From assembly GCA_032164295.1 (NCBI GenBank), contig JAJHTX010000012.1, forward strand, positions 372,001 through 436,000: a DNA stretch of 64,000 bases. The letters are read 5' to 3'. The position numbers were made by a program, and so were the translations under genes. Positions 50,967 through 62,365 of this stretch are shown one piece after another; position 1 is the first letter of the stretch, and each line of letters starts with the position of its first letter. Source of the stretch: Inonotus obliquus (Eukaryota > Basidiomycota > Agaricomycetes > Hymenochaetales > Hymenochaetaceae). Under the pieces are notes generated by a model, which searched no databases, had not been told where the DNA came from, and worked only from the letters and a program-made list of their open reading frames with translations.

Positions 50967-52240
50967 CTGCTGAAGAGAACTATGTGCGGCTGAGCTCGGT
51001 ATCGAGCCTGATATCCCATTCTACACTTACCCCATGCTACAGTACAGTCCCATCTACACCTTCCAGTATCCACCAGCACACCTAAAGAAACTGTTGGTCC
51101 CATTTCTCAAAGTACCGAACACTGAGAGTACTAGTACCGAGCGCCAAGAAACCCGGTACTGAGAATACCGAGAGTACCAAGTGCCGAGAAACCCGGTACC
51201 GAGACAAATTGACAATTCGACATGCTCTCATGACATGGATCGGACGTCTCCCTCTCTGGTATTCATCCCTAATGGTTGGCTTATGCATGCCGGTTCTTTG
51301 GGGAAGCTCAGGGTCGGTATCTATCCGTTAAGGTTTTCAGGTCCGGTAGTACCAGGAACACATCGGTATCAATCGGCAGGGGTTCAAATCTCTTATCCTG
51401 AGGACTTTTCATCCAGGGGTACTATATGCTACGTTTTCATTAGTATCTTTTCCTCCCTAACTCTTTCTTGTTGTCCCCCTGATGGCTCTACTGTATTCAT
51501 TCTTCTTATGACATTTTTCTTTGTTTTGATCTTCCTTTTTACTTTCTCCTTTTGGACTTATGAGCTAAGTATGGTACAGTAGTATAAATATCTCCTTCTG
51601 TACGTAGTAGCTCTCCAGGTAATTTTAGGAGCTAGCCTCTAGCGTGAGGGCTCAGGTTTCCTCACCCCCTTCTCAGTTCCGCCTCAGTCTCATCTTGAGT
51701 TCCATCCCAGTCCCATTCCAGTTCCGTCTCAAGTGAACCTTCGGAGTTAGCCTCCTGTGTGAGGGCTCAGGTTTCCTTCCCAGTCTAGTCAACACTCTCA
51801 GCCACCAGCCTCCCCCAGTCTGTTTCTTGCTATACCACCCCGTGCTAGCTGTTTCCTTGCAGTACCGACCTGTACCGACGTTTTTCCCACGGTACTGACC
51901 TTTTGTTATCCTTTGTATTCTGCACATCCACCTTTCGTTTCTGTACTGAGCTTTTGTTTTACAATGTTTCTGCACATGCTGATCCCGTTCGTTCAAGTAC
52001 TGACCTGTACCGACATTTTTCCCATGGTACCAACCCTCTCAATTCTGGACAAGAACACCTTCCCTCCAACATCTAGCTAGTCCAGCACCTCTTTCTATTA
52101 TTCCTTTGACTCCCTTTACATCCCCCTTCTACAGACAACAAGTACCGTGAGCGTACTGGATAAGTACTGCCTCATTTGGCCCTCCCCCACTTAAAACTAT
52201 ACACCTCTCGTCTCGGTATTTCGGTACCGGACGCAAACTC
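50967..52240. mobile_element. Non-autonomous insertion in the kinase pseudogene
   Basis: ACACATTT occurs at 50959-50966 and at 52241-52248, and kinase homology resumes on each side, so the 1274 bp between is an insertion with an apparent 8-bp target duplication. It has no clear terminal inverted repeats or TG..CA ends. It is rich in GTACCGAG/CGGTACC words and contains a TATAAATA near 51583. Its right end resembles 2880-2985. No coding frame is recognised. Confidence 0.55.
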
Positions 52241-52248
52241 ACACATTT

Positions 52249-52481
52249 ACCGCACACGACAACCTTCGTGACTTTTAAAATTGACTGCACCTGGTTAGTG
52301 AGGTTGCTTTCCATTTTCTGCGTGACCCTGGTGAGTACCATAGTTGCGAATAGGTTCTTCAAATAGTTCACATTGTGAGTCGAGCCTGCCCAAGTGCCCT
52401 GAATGCCTTCAACACGAGCCTGTCCACTGAGGATACCTTGTGTACTGACTTCAAGCACGACACATGTGACTTTGCTAGTGA
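52249..52481 (-). pseudogene. Group III histidine kinase pseudogene, piece 3
   Basis: The minus strand reads GILSGQARVEGIQGTWAGS and NLTNQVQSILKVTKVV, a HAMP repeat unit (GGQARVEGVQGTWADLT..NLTNQVRSI..VTKAV in intact proteins). The codons just before solo LTR5 give FTSKVTCVVLEV, the expected preceding segment. A ~27-nt extra segment and missense changes show decay. Confidence 0.75.
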
Positions 52482-52486
52482 ATGTG
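52482..52486 (+). repeat. Target site duplication of solo LTR5, left (ATGTG)
   Basis: Repeated at 54070-54074. Confidence 0.9.
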
Positions 52487-54069
52487 TGTTAGAAAAACGC
52501 TCGCCCTAAAGGACTATACAGTAACCACAATAGGACGGCCTCAGTGTTACGGGTTCGGCGATGCTTTTCTAAGAGTTTCCGGAGCCTACTCGGTTTTCAC
52601 AAGCAGGGCAGATTCCCAAGTATACTAGGCGTTGCCTCGGACGTTTTCGTTTAACTGATCAAGTCGGGCCTCAACCTCGTTGACAGGCTAGTAGGACAAG
52701 TACCCAGCTAAACACAGGTAGGTTGCCGTTCGCAAGCTTCTCTAGTCGGTGGGCGACTAATCAATCGTTCCACGCCGTAGAGTAAGAGAGGTTAAGCAGA
52801 TTAGGTGGTCTTCAGATTAGAAGCTAGATGCTTAAGAGGACTCGATGGACAAAACGATCGAAAGAAAGATGGGGAGCTACGGTCTAAGTCTACAACTATT
52901 TATACCTTTTCCTCGTGTTGTGGACGGACCACTTCCTACGCTCCGTAGTTCCTACTCTCGATCTGATTCGTTATTCTAGCTTCCAAACTCATGCGGTAAT
53001 TCCATTGTTCTGCTGCGGATTGACTCATCGACTGCGCCCTGTGCAAGGCGATGACTCGGCGTTGACTCATCTTGACTTGAACTGAATTGAAACCTATGCT
53101 CGGGGTCGGCCTTGTGCTGCGCCCTGTGCATAGAGTGAGTCATTGAGTGAGTCATTGAATGCGTGTTCGTATGCCATTGGTTTTGCATGGCTGCGCCGTA
53201 GTTAAAGTTCGCTCGTCCGCAGTTGCTCGTGCATTTAAGGAATTCCGTCGGGGTTCCATTGTATAGCATCTGGGGCTATGAAGGCTGTGATTTGCTTGTC
53301 GCCTCGGGACTCTTGTTTGGGGCCGTCAAGTGTGATTCGACATCGGATATCATCGTGGGGAAACCAAGGTGGTTTAACGTATGTGCCTATGGCGATGAGT
53401 AGCCGTACACTTCGTCGAGTATCGTTCGAAGGTATTCTCCAGCCTAGGTATAGGTCTCCTTGTAGTTGAATAGCTTTGCAGTATGCCCATAGTTCCCTGA
53501 GTGTGTTTGCAACCCATGCCGCTGTTATCGGTGAGCGGTGGTTCGTAACATAGTCTGCACTGATCTCCACGAATGTGCTTGGGCACTCGAGTGCTAATAT
53601 GTCGTGGATTCCTACTATTGTCCAGTGCGTCTTTGGTTGCATGCCTATTGCCGTATCCATTGCTATTGTTGACCTCGTGCGATTTCGAACGACCTCCGGG
53701 GGATTGTGGTATTCTCGATAAGCTGTTGCTCGTTCGCTGGACACATGATATGTCAACATGCCCGTTGCCTCCCGTAGTATTATCTTGTGTAGGTCTTCGA
53801 TGATCTGTCGCACTCTTCTGCATTTATAGCAAGCCGTTGGAGGTTGCTGTACTTGCTGCATCGTTTGCGAAGGTTTAGTGTGATCATCGGGATTAGCGTT
53901 GCTAGCCGATGCTTCTTGATTGTCGGCTTCGGATTGTATTAGCCGTGCGTGTTCTTCGCTTCTCACTGTCGATCCTGATCGTCTCCGGCCAGTGAAATTA
54001 ACCGGTCCCATCCGGGGTAGTTTCGATCGGCGTTCCTAATCGAATCAAAATTTCAGCACAATCCTTTCA
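52487..54069 (-). mobile_element. Element B solo LTR (LTR5) in the kinase pseudogene
   Basis: 1583 bp, minus orientation, TSD ATGTG. It shares several variants with LTR4 against the tandem LTRs (for example CACAGGTAGG near 52715). The TATA box, self-primer and TGASTCA cluster are retained. Confidence 0.92.
53235..54011 (-). CDS. U3 ORF (258 aa) in solo LTR5
   Basis: Full-length U3 ORF with about a dozen amino-acid changes from the tandem version and no stop or frameshift. It is probably not expressed by any element here. Confidence 0.4.
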   Translation of the reverse strand: MGPVNFTGRRRSGSTVRSEEHARLIQSEADNQEASASNANPDDHTKPSQTMQQVQQPPTACYKCRRVRQIIEDLHKIILREATGMLTYHVSSERATAYREYHNPPEVVRNRTRSTIAMDTAIGMQPKTHWTIVGIHDILALECPSTFVEISADYVTNHRSPITAAWVANTLRELWAYCKAIQLQGDLYLGWRIPSNDTRRSVRLLIAIGTYVKPPWFPHDDIRCRITLDGPKQESRGDKQITAFIAPDAIQWNPDGIP

Positions 54070-54074
54070 ATGTG
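54070..54074 (+). repeat. Target site duplication of solo LTR5, right (ATGTG)
   Basis: Matches 52482-52486. Confidence 0.9.
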
Positions 54075-54508
54075 CTAAGCTGGTTCACCACAGAATTGAC
54101 TGTCTTCTTAAGCATTTCCATCTCACCCTTGACCTGAATTTAAACCTTCTGGGTCAAGTCACCATGCGCGACAGCAGTAGTGACTGCTGCAATAGATCAC
54201 ACTTGATCTGTCAAGTTTAAGCGCATTCAGTTCACAATATCAGTGTCCAAGAAAAGATCAATAAAGAAATGAAGCAAGTGTACATTAACTGTAAGCCGTT
54301 CCCATACTCCCTCTGCATCAGGAACAACTGCTTGACCTCCCAATTTACCCCAACTATTTACTTCAAGTGTGAGCCTCGTAACCTCAGTAATGCTCTTGGT
54401 CATATAACCATTCTGTTTACAGTATTCTTGAGATCTAGGATCTCTCCATTTGAGAAGATTTTGGCCCTTCAAAAGGCCCAGAAGACTCGAGCGCTCGAGC
54501 AAGTACAA
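54075..54508 (-). pseudogene. Group III histidine kinase pseudogene, piece 4 (5'-most)
   Basis: The minus strand gives GYMTKSITEVTRLTLEVNS, GKLGGQAVVPDAEGVWERL, then in another frame IAAVTTAVAHGDLTQKV and KGEMEMLKKTVNSVVNQLS, consecutive HAMP-repeat segments of a Nik1-type kinase. A TGA at 54197-54199 replaces the usual Arg of QVRSIA, and a TAA follows KV. The order of pieces 4-3-2-1 on the minus strand matches the HAMP order of the intact protein. Confidence 0.8.
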
Positions 54509-55196
54509 GCGGCAGCCAGCTCACAAACTCAACCTAACTCTCAATACACAGAGCACGTGTTTGGCTGACTTGTCTGTCACCCATGGCAGATTCTGGCATA
54601 TAGTAATATAACTAACATGTCTGGTCTTGTGCTTTCCTTGGAGGAGGCTGCATCTCTGCTCATTTCACAAACTTCAGCTCTGTATCCTGGTCTCTCTCTG
54701 GTGATCTCGGACTCTCTGACTTGTCGCTAACACTCTGGAATATTTGAAAGTTATTCTTGTGCAATTAAACAAGTAATAAGACAACTCGATGTGCTTATGA
54801 TACTGAAATACAATGATGCTCTCAGACTTATAGTGGTGTGCAAGCAATGAAATGACTTTCAAATTATCATAGGATATATTCAAACATACAACAACTTTCA
54901 GTACCTTATAAATTATTATATCCATTTCATAAATTTGTGAGACTGTTAATAACTTGTCAGATTTGAGGTCCACTGTCAACTCTTTCAGCATTATATCAGA
55001 GTCAATCGTTCATGTACACACATATATTCACTCGCCGATCTTCCATATCTCAACATTTTGATACCACCTGACATCCACTTTTATTAACTTACGAGATTCG
55101 AGGTACACTGTCGACTCTTCTACATATTTTATACCCGATATACCATATATGCCACTTACATGACCCAAGGCTACTGCTGGAATTTTTCCCAATGGT
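54509..55196. other. No recognised gene (54509-55196)
   Basis: AT-rich sequence between the kinase pseudogene and unit R4. Part may be decayed upstream kinase sequence, but I cannot recognise it. Confidence 0.4.
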
Positions 55197-58100
55197 GCTG
55201 CATCCCAAAGTCGAAAGAGTCAATATAGAGAAAAGGGAACAGTATACTCATCTCAGATCATGCCTTGACCTTCACGTGACGCAAGCACTGCTCTCGCTCT
55301 CTCGCTCTAACTCTTTCACGCTACATCCATTCATACCATGATTCAGGAAGGCGAAAAGAACCTCTTCGACTTCTCGCTATAGTTTACGGGGGTGAAGGCT
55401 TGGGAGTGAGCCTGAGGACCGGAGACGGCAGCAGCTTTGCAGCTCGCCACATTGCGTGGCGTGGTATGCATCTGCAAAGCCCACTTCATGCTCAACACAT
55501 TCTGTCTCGTCGAGTTCTCCTGCGAACCACTTGGTCTCATAGCTTTCAATGATTTTCTGTATGGCTCAAGAATATCTGATGCGCCGGAACGCAGAAATGG
55601 CTTGTAAGAATACTGTACACCTCCGATTTCGGGACATTCCATAATTGCAAAGTACCTCACTTTGCACTCTGCAGGTTTCCATTGCGTCTTATCCTGATGG
55701 GGCTGCTATTCTCTTATAAAATGCTGTAGCTTCTGCCTTGTTTACCATAACGATTGTTCCTATCGCCTAGACTGTGTACGCTCTATTGATGAGTATCACG
55801 GAACTTGAGTATACAAGGGATAACTCACAAAGTCACAGCCAGAGTGTCGCCGACTTCTTCAGAAGCGAGTCCTCTAATTCTCTTGCCTTTCCTTACTCTA
55901 ACCGTGGCTCTATCAGGCCGAGCGAGTTATGAGGCAGGCCCAAATCACGATCAAACGGTGCAATCTATCGAAACTCGCACCGATGGCGATCGCGGCTCAG
56001 TCTACGCTACAGGTGAGGAGTGGCTTACGGGCACCGGATGATCAGCTAACACGAGATAGCTTACGATGCTCAAGGTCAATCCATCTCATCTGTTCACGTT
56101 CCAGCCCGCGACGGTGTAGTTGTGAGTAGGACTGAGTTAGTGGCAAATCTCATACGCAGGATGATTAATCAACATGCTGCAGTATGTCCCTCTTTCAGCA
56201 CGTTTACCACCACCTATTCGGTGCCGCTTTCCTAACGCGTTTTGCTTACGTTCGTTCCGTTTAGACACCGCGTGCGCCTGCGCCTTCGCCGGCGTCTGGC
56301 GATGAAACCCACCAACCTCTGACAAATGGTTATCACTAAGCGGGTACAATAAAATTAGTGAGCTTGATGGCGGATACAGGGAGTGGAGTTAGGGTTAAAG
56401 ATTCGGAATTGCATAGTACTTGTGATCGAGTACGATTCTTGTAGTACATTATAGGAAACGTGCAATAATCCGAGAGTGATAACCCAGAAAAATACTCACG
56501 CTTTGATTGAAATCCGTAGACAAGACATTCTGAGAGTCTGGCAAGAAGCTACTTAGAAGTTGGGTCGGAATCCTGCATTGTATTGACAAATATATTTTCC
56601 TGAGGGTGAACCATAAGGAAGTCACTAGCTTGTCGTAATATATGCTTGATTACGCAGGTCCCGCCTATGACGCGAGTAATAGATACATTCATGAAAAAAG
56701 CCCCGTCAGGCTCACCCCCCCTCTTATTACAACTTGACTAGAATACTAATCTTAACGTACTGCGTTCTACCTAATGGCGAGTTAGTTTCCAGTGTTCACC
56801 AGTCGCCAACCAATAAAGTTCGATGCCGTTTTCAATTCGTGTGCCGCAAACGAGTAAACATGTATGTATCATACACATACAGCCATACAATCAGACGATT
56901 CGAATTTTTTGAACACCTCAACACAACGTATTTCAATAACGTTCGAATAGGAATAGTGGTTAAGGATAGACGAAGAGAAGAAGAGGACATGTCAACCATT
57001 CAAGACAAAGGCGTTCGGCAAAGACAAATGAAATCGGAGTGAATCATAAAGTAGTGATACTGAGTAACGTCTGTTGTTTGACTGAACGCATGTCGAGGAA
57101 GAACAAGGAAAGGCAGGGCAGAAAAGCTTGATATTTAGAATGAAGACTTGGATGCGAAGAATAAAAAAAAAACACGAGAACGAGAGCGGGGAATAAACCA
57201 AGATCTAGTATATTATGAACATACAACAAAAGTCCAGGCACTTCAATTTCGATCGTAAATCGGGAATCGGGAATCGTGAAAGACAAGAAATAGGATGAAG
57301 ATATAAGGAGGGAGGAACATATAAACCGATAGGAGCGAAAAAAGAGAACAAAGAAAGACGCAAGGCATTATGAGGCAGAAAAACGGATAAAAAGTAAGGT
57401 CAAGAATAGAGTAGGGCTTGCGAATCCAAAGAAAAGGAAAGGAGAGAAAATGGCGCTGTCCCTGGAGCGGGTCGTTCAATACCACCATGTTATCGTGCTA
57501 GAAGCATCAACGTCAATTCAATATTTCTCTGAAATATAACTAAACAAGTGGAGCATCGGCAGAAAGAGAGTAAAGGAACAGGACCAGAGTTGAAAGTCCC
57601 CAGAACCGATAACTCGCCTACATCCCGAAACAAATAAGAATATACCGATTCACTACTCGAAGCATGTAACCCTCCCTCTCTTTGGAATCATAGTTCCCGT
57701 CCGCCTCATCTCCGCCTCTTTTCGTCCTCTTCTTCCTTCTCTTACGAACTCCCTCCCGGATCTTCCAGATCCTGTTTCGTTCGACAATAATCCCGAGTCG
57801 AAAGCCGAAGCGGGGACGGAGACGGAAGTTCTGTCGTGATTCGATAATGCGTTGACACGTTGGATTCTCGACTTAGTGTCGGGGGTTGATTATATCGACA
57901 AGGAGGAGGATGTTGGTGGTGAGAAAGGCCTTCGCCGATTCAGTATTGGTATTGGTATTGAACTTGACGAAGACTCGCAGCTCGTTCCCATTCTCCTTCC
58001 GGCCTCGCTTTCATAGTCGTATCCAACTCGTTCTCATCCTCCTTCCGGCTCTCGTTTTCATAGTCGAATTCAGCGCTATTCTCGTCCTCCCGTTACCCAA

Positions 58101-58615
58101 CCACACCAAGCCAGACATACGGGACGTCATCACCGTTATGTTCAATGACTTCGGTCAATCCAAGAACCTGAGGGCAGTGTAAGACTGGTGAGACAAGGAA
58201 AGGCAGGGCAGAATAGCTTGGTATTTAGAATGAAGACTTGGATGCGAAGAATAATAAAAAACACGAGAACGAGAGCGGGGAATAAAGCAAGATCGGGTAT
58301 ATTATGAACATACAACAAAACTCCAGGCACTTCAATTTCGATCGTAAATCGGGAATCGGGAATCGTGAAGACAAGAAATAGGATGAAGAGATAGAAGGAG
58401 AAAGGAGCATATAAATAGAAAAGAGAAGAAGCGAGGAAAGGGTGGGAAAGGACCGTAGACCATGAAATAAAATTCAAACCGATAAACCGATAGGAGGGAT
58501 AAAAGAGGAAGAACGGAAGACGCAAGGTATTACGAGGCAGAAAAGCGGATAAAAAGTAAGGTCAAAAATAGAGTAAGGCTTGCGAGTCCAAAGAAAAGGA
58601 ACGGAAAGAAAATGG
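55197..58615 (+). repeat. Repeat unit R4 of the small-gene array
   Basis: Starts TGCATCCCAAAGTCGAA like R1 and holds the gene at 55789-56339. The 3' flank 56340-56720 is nearly identical to that of R3. The purine-rich tract (about 56950-57440) and the segment open on both strands (57840-58180) follow. From ~58194 a second partial copy of the tract (GACAAGGAAAGGCAGGGCAG..) continues to ~58615, an internal duplication of ~1.09 kb period. It ends close to the 3' end of the F-box gene. Confidence 0.72.
55789..56339 (+). CDS. Small hypervariable four-exon protein, copy 4
   Basis: Exons 55789-55864, 55917-56012, 56060-56181 and 56265-56339 (122 codons plus stop). TATAAAA at 55715. Intron 1 is the 52-nt GCGAGT..CTAAC..ATCAG form, intron 2 (47 nt) GTGAGG..CTAAC..ATAG, intron 3 (83 nt) GTATGT..CTAAC..TTTAG. 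The phases agree throughout. The protein begins MSITELEYTRD and ends in a Pro/Ala-rich segment with LTNGYH. Against copy 1, introns 1 and 3 differ at 2-3 bases each while exons 2 and 3 differ at roughly a quarter of positions, with indels in multiples of three. No known domain is seen. Confidence 0.62.
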
Positions 58616-58650
58616 TGAATCAATTAAGAAAGGGAATAAGCATGCGTCGT

Positions 58651-61078
58651 TCAGATAAACAATGACGTGTCGAGTTCGTGTCCAAAGTCCAAAACGACCA
58701 CCTTCTGGTCATGCGACGTACTAGAATGGAAACAAACACAGCCGAAACATATCAGATCATCCGTCTCACCAAACCGGTATAACCATAAGAAAGGACAAAA
58801 TGACTTGCCTCACAATCCTCCTCACGTCAAACTTCACATCAAAAATATGACTCTCATGACTCCGGAATTCACGTATAAGCCGACCGGCAGATGGATCATT
58901 TAAATCCCACACTTTCACCGTCTTGTCATAACTTGCACTAACCAGACGACCTGTACGTGCGTCGTATGCTAGGGCACGTACGAGTAATGCATGGCCTGAG
59001 AGTGTTTGCAAACATGCACCTGTTGATGCGCGCCAGACTTTGATTTTGCAATCGTTTGAGCCTGAAACGATTATGTCGCCCTGTATGTGCATGTGCATGT
59101 GTGTGATTAGTTGTGATAATGAATACCTACGTGATTAAGTTGCGCGTACCTTGAAGTCAATGCATGCAAGGCCGCGATCGTGCCCTTCGAAAGTGCGGAT
59201 GCGTGTGCCTGTCATAATGTCCCAGAGCATCATCTTCCCGTCCCCACTCGCACTGACAACTTTCCCGTCTTGCAGACCGATCGCATTTACAGGTCCTTCA
59301 TGGCCTTGAAGTGTCTGCGCAAGTTCCAGCGTCTTACGATCCCAGACACGGATCAACGCATCTTTTGAGCTATTAAACATATCATCAGCACTTCTCTATC
59401 ACATAAATTAAATCAGAGTCTTACCAGCTGACAATCCATTGCTTGTTAATACGCAAGTCAAGCACACCACCCGTGTGGCCACGCAAAACTCGCTTCACAA
59501 GGTCCGGGCCGGCATTAATAGGGTTTCCACCTGTCTTTGAGCCTCCGCTTGCACGCCATAGCCTCCGAAGATCCCAGACAAGCACGGTGCAGTCACTACT
59601 GCCCGATACCATAAACCCATCACCTTCATCTTCGTCGTCATACTCCCCACTCGAATCAGCACGTGCCATCGCAATCTTATCAAACTTGAGGCACAACACG
59701 CTACCTGCATGTCCACGCAACGTTGCGCGCAGACGGCCAGTGCGTAGGTCCCATACTTTAATTGTACGGTCTCGAGATCCTGTCACAAGCCTCCGTGCGT
59801 CAAATTCAAGGCAATACACGCTGTCAGTATGCCCTGCGATTCTCGTTGTGCGAGGTTCCGAGTTCAGCCAACGTCGGTCTAGTTCTGCGCGCGTCCGGTA
59901 AAGTTGTGCCCAGTCAAATGCCAACGGAGCAAGACGAGTGAGACCCGGTCGGCCAGGAGATTCGGAAGTGTTGCGCGTAGCAACGCTTGAAAGTGACAGT
60001 AGACGGTTGCGAGCTCCGGAATTGCTCTGCTCCTGCTGCGCCGCAATGAGCAAACGAGCTTTCTTCTCGTTGACTCTCCACCCCTTTTCTTCTATCTCAC
60101 GGTAGAAAAGCGCCCGCCATACGAGACTGTCATCGGCAAGCATCCTCCATTGCCTACAGACACTCCTGCACGCAAGCACCGACTGCAAGTCTAACAAAGC
60201 CATTATCGATAGTGACACCTCATTAGGCAAACAACCGATTATGTCTGGAGATAGTCCGAGAAACTTAGATTTATTAGACAATAATTCACAAATCATCACC
60301 CACCCATGCCAATTGATGGCCTCGCGGCAATGAAACATGCTTCATCAATGAGTTCACCCTCTTCGCCGTCCAAGGGCAAGTCATCGTAGACATTCTGGGA
60401 TTTTGTTCGAGCCTTCCTCGCTGGGGAGGACAAAGCATCCCAAATTCGACCTAAAGCCGCCTTGCTGAGCTTAGGGGAACGCCGCATAGACGCACCTGCT
60501 TTAGATGGGGAAATAAACAAGGTGCAATTTGGCGTGCCCTCAGGTCCAGATGTTGGTGAGGAGAATACATCGTAAAAGCCTTCAGGAATATGTGGTGGAA
60601 CCACATGTACGAAAGACATTGGCGAAGGTGGTGAGATGAAAGAGAAATCCGCAGTTGGTGCAGGCGAAGGCGGGCGGGTGACTGTCTCTTCGTTTCGTAC
60701 CTCTGAAAACGTTCCATCCACCATCACGATGTTCCCTTCGTTGCCACCACCACTGCCGCCGCCAAGATTGCGCATCTCAGTCTTTGCCCCGTTAAGAACA
60801 GAACCCAGTAGTTTGCTGATGCGCGGTGGTTGTTTAGGTGTCGGTGTATTCGGCGATGGAGATAGATTTCTGTGGTTGCCATTGGTAGCTGCTGAATCTG
60901 TGTTTATGGTAGGATTCAGGAACGGGTATGCGTCGGAGTCGGAGGCGGAAAGGAAGTGCTTGGTCGGTAGCTTTGGACGAACAGGAGTACCCTTGGAAAG
61001 TGAGCGTCTACCAAAGGACGCGGTCAAGAGAGGCCTAGGTGCGGATGGCCCTGATACTGAGTAAGTGGCACCGTCCAT
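58651..61078 (-). CDS. F-box/WD40 repeat protein (SCF ubiquitin-ligase substrate receptor)
   Basis: Five exons: 61078-60304, 60244-59425, 59369-59150, 59080-58809 and 58720-58651; 718 aa. Introns are 59, 55, 69 and 88 nt, with phases consistent. The first three are GT-AG with CTAAT/CTGAT branch points; the last starts GCAAGT and ends TCTAG, a GC-AG intron needed to give RRIVSTSHDQK. The N-terminal ~255 residues are disordered and Ser/Pro-rich. The F-box follows (DIIGCLPNEVSLSIMALLD, ~260-300), which should bind Skp1. Seven WD40 repeats then run to the end (GHTDSVYCLEFD, VTGSRDRTIKVWDL, VSGSNDCKIKVW, VSASYDKTVKVWDL), forming the phosphodegron-binding propeller. Similar in build to beta-TrCP/Pof1-type receptors. 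It is intact and flanked by repeat units R4 and R5. Confidence 0.9.
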
Positions 61079-62365
61079 CGTGGTGAATGAAGAGAAGCGG
61101 GAGTAATATTGTGGACAATTTCAAAAATAATAAAGCTGTTGAGGTTCTGTCGCGTGATGCAATAATCACGTGCAGAACTTTTGAATTTCTTGATGATCTT
61201 CTTTGGAAAGGAAATCTATGAGGGTACTACTAGTACTAGTAGTGAGATCCAAGAGTGGAGTTTTTCATCTGCGAAAATCGCTCAGTCAGAGCCATATACT
61301 CTGCTGCGAGATCTCTCAGGCCACGTTCTGGACATTTTGTTGACCACGACCACGATATCGCATATCAGGTAGTAACGAGTTTTCTCAACTCGGAAGTCAA
61401 ACTCAACCTTACAGCAACATGGAGATCAACCTACACAGGTGGGTTAGCCAATGGACTTCCCTGGCTGTATTCACATCGTACATGAGCGTAGATGGGTTTT
61501 CCGTCAATGCTGGGTGGTGACTCTTTGCATGGAATGAATGACTTTGTATCGCCATTCGATAGTTCGGGATTCTCCGCTCCGCTATACTCCTTCCCGTGAT
61601 CCTTTTATTTGGCGAACAAACCTCCGGTTCAAATGCCCTTGGCATGATTTTGAGGAACAAGTCTTGGTACGTCTAACCTATCACACTTTTCTATCATCTA
61701 AGTTTTCTCACAGTGAAGCTACCGCATCGTCCACAGATTCACACGTTACTGATGAAAATGTACGTACGGTGCTTTCGAACGTGCTGGTTCAGAAGACTTG
61801 CATTTGAATGACATGGTGCTTCGTGGATGTCATCATCCCTTTAGTTCTTTGACTGTACTATGGGGACTGAAGCGCCAGACGACGCACGGTGCTATAAGAA
61901 CTTCTTTCCTCACCGACTTCAAGTCAACGACAAGCCAAAGTCTGTCAAATCCCAATCAAACCCGCTTCCGCTTCTCTGGCTCTCCCCATCTAATCGTCCT
62001 TGTCCCTTTTCAGTTCCTTTACATGGAGAATTGAGCAGCAAGTCACTTGCAACGAGCGCCTCGTCTTTTGATCTGATCTCCTTCTGTCGCGTTCTTCTGT
62101 TTCGCTCTTGGATTTCGAGTTACTCTTCTTTGCTCATGGGAATAGGTGCTTGTACTTCTGTTCCCTATCCTACCTTTGGATACCGGTATGTCGCAAGTCG
62201 GTAAGTTGTTATATTGATCTGTCAGAAGTGGAAAACTCTCCGTCCATCTGTTCCTCTCACCTGTTCGTTTTCCGAGTCGTCCCCCCTGATCTGACCTGAC
62301 CCGACCCGACCATTCTTCTCTATCCACTCATGCTTTGATTTTTTTTCCCTTTTCCTTCTCAAAAC
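61079..62365. other. No recognised gene (61079-62365)
   Basis: Upstream region of the F-box gene and spacer before R5. Short open frames have no recognisable domains. An ACTAGTACTAGTAGT tract lies near 61220, and a short GACCTGACCCGACCCGACC repeat near 62290. The F-box promoter must lie at the left end of this stretch. Confidence 0.45.
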
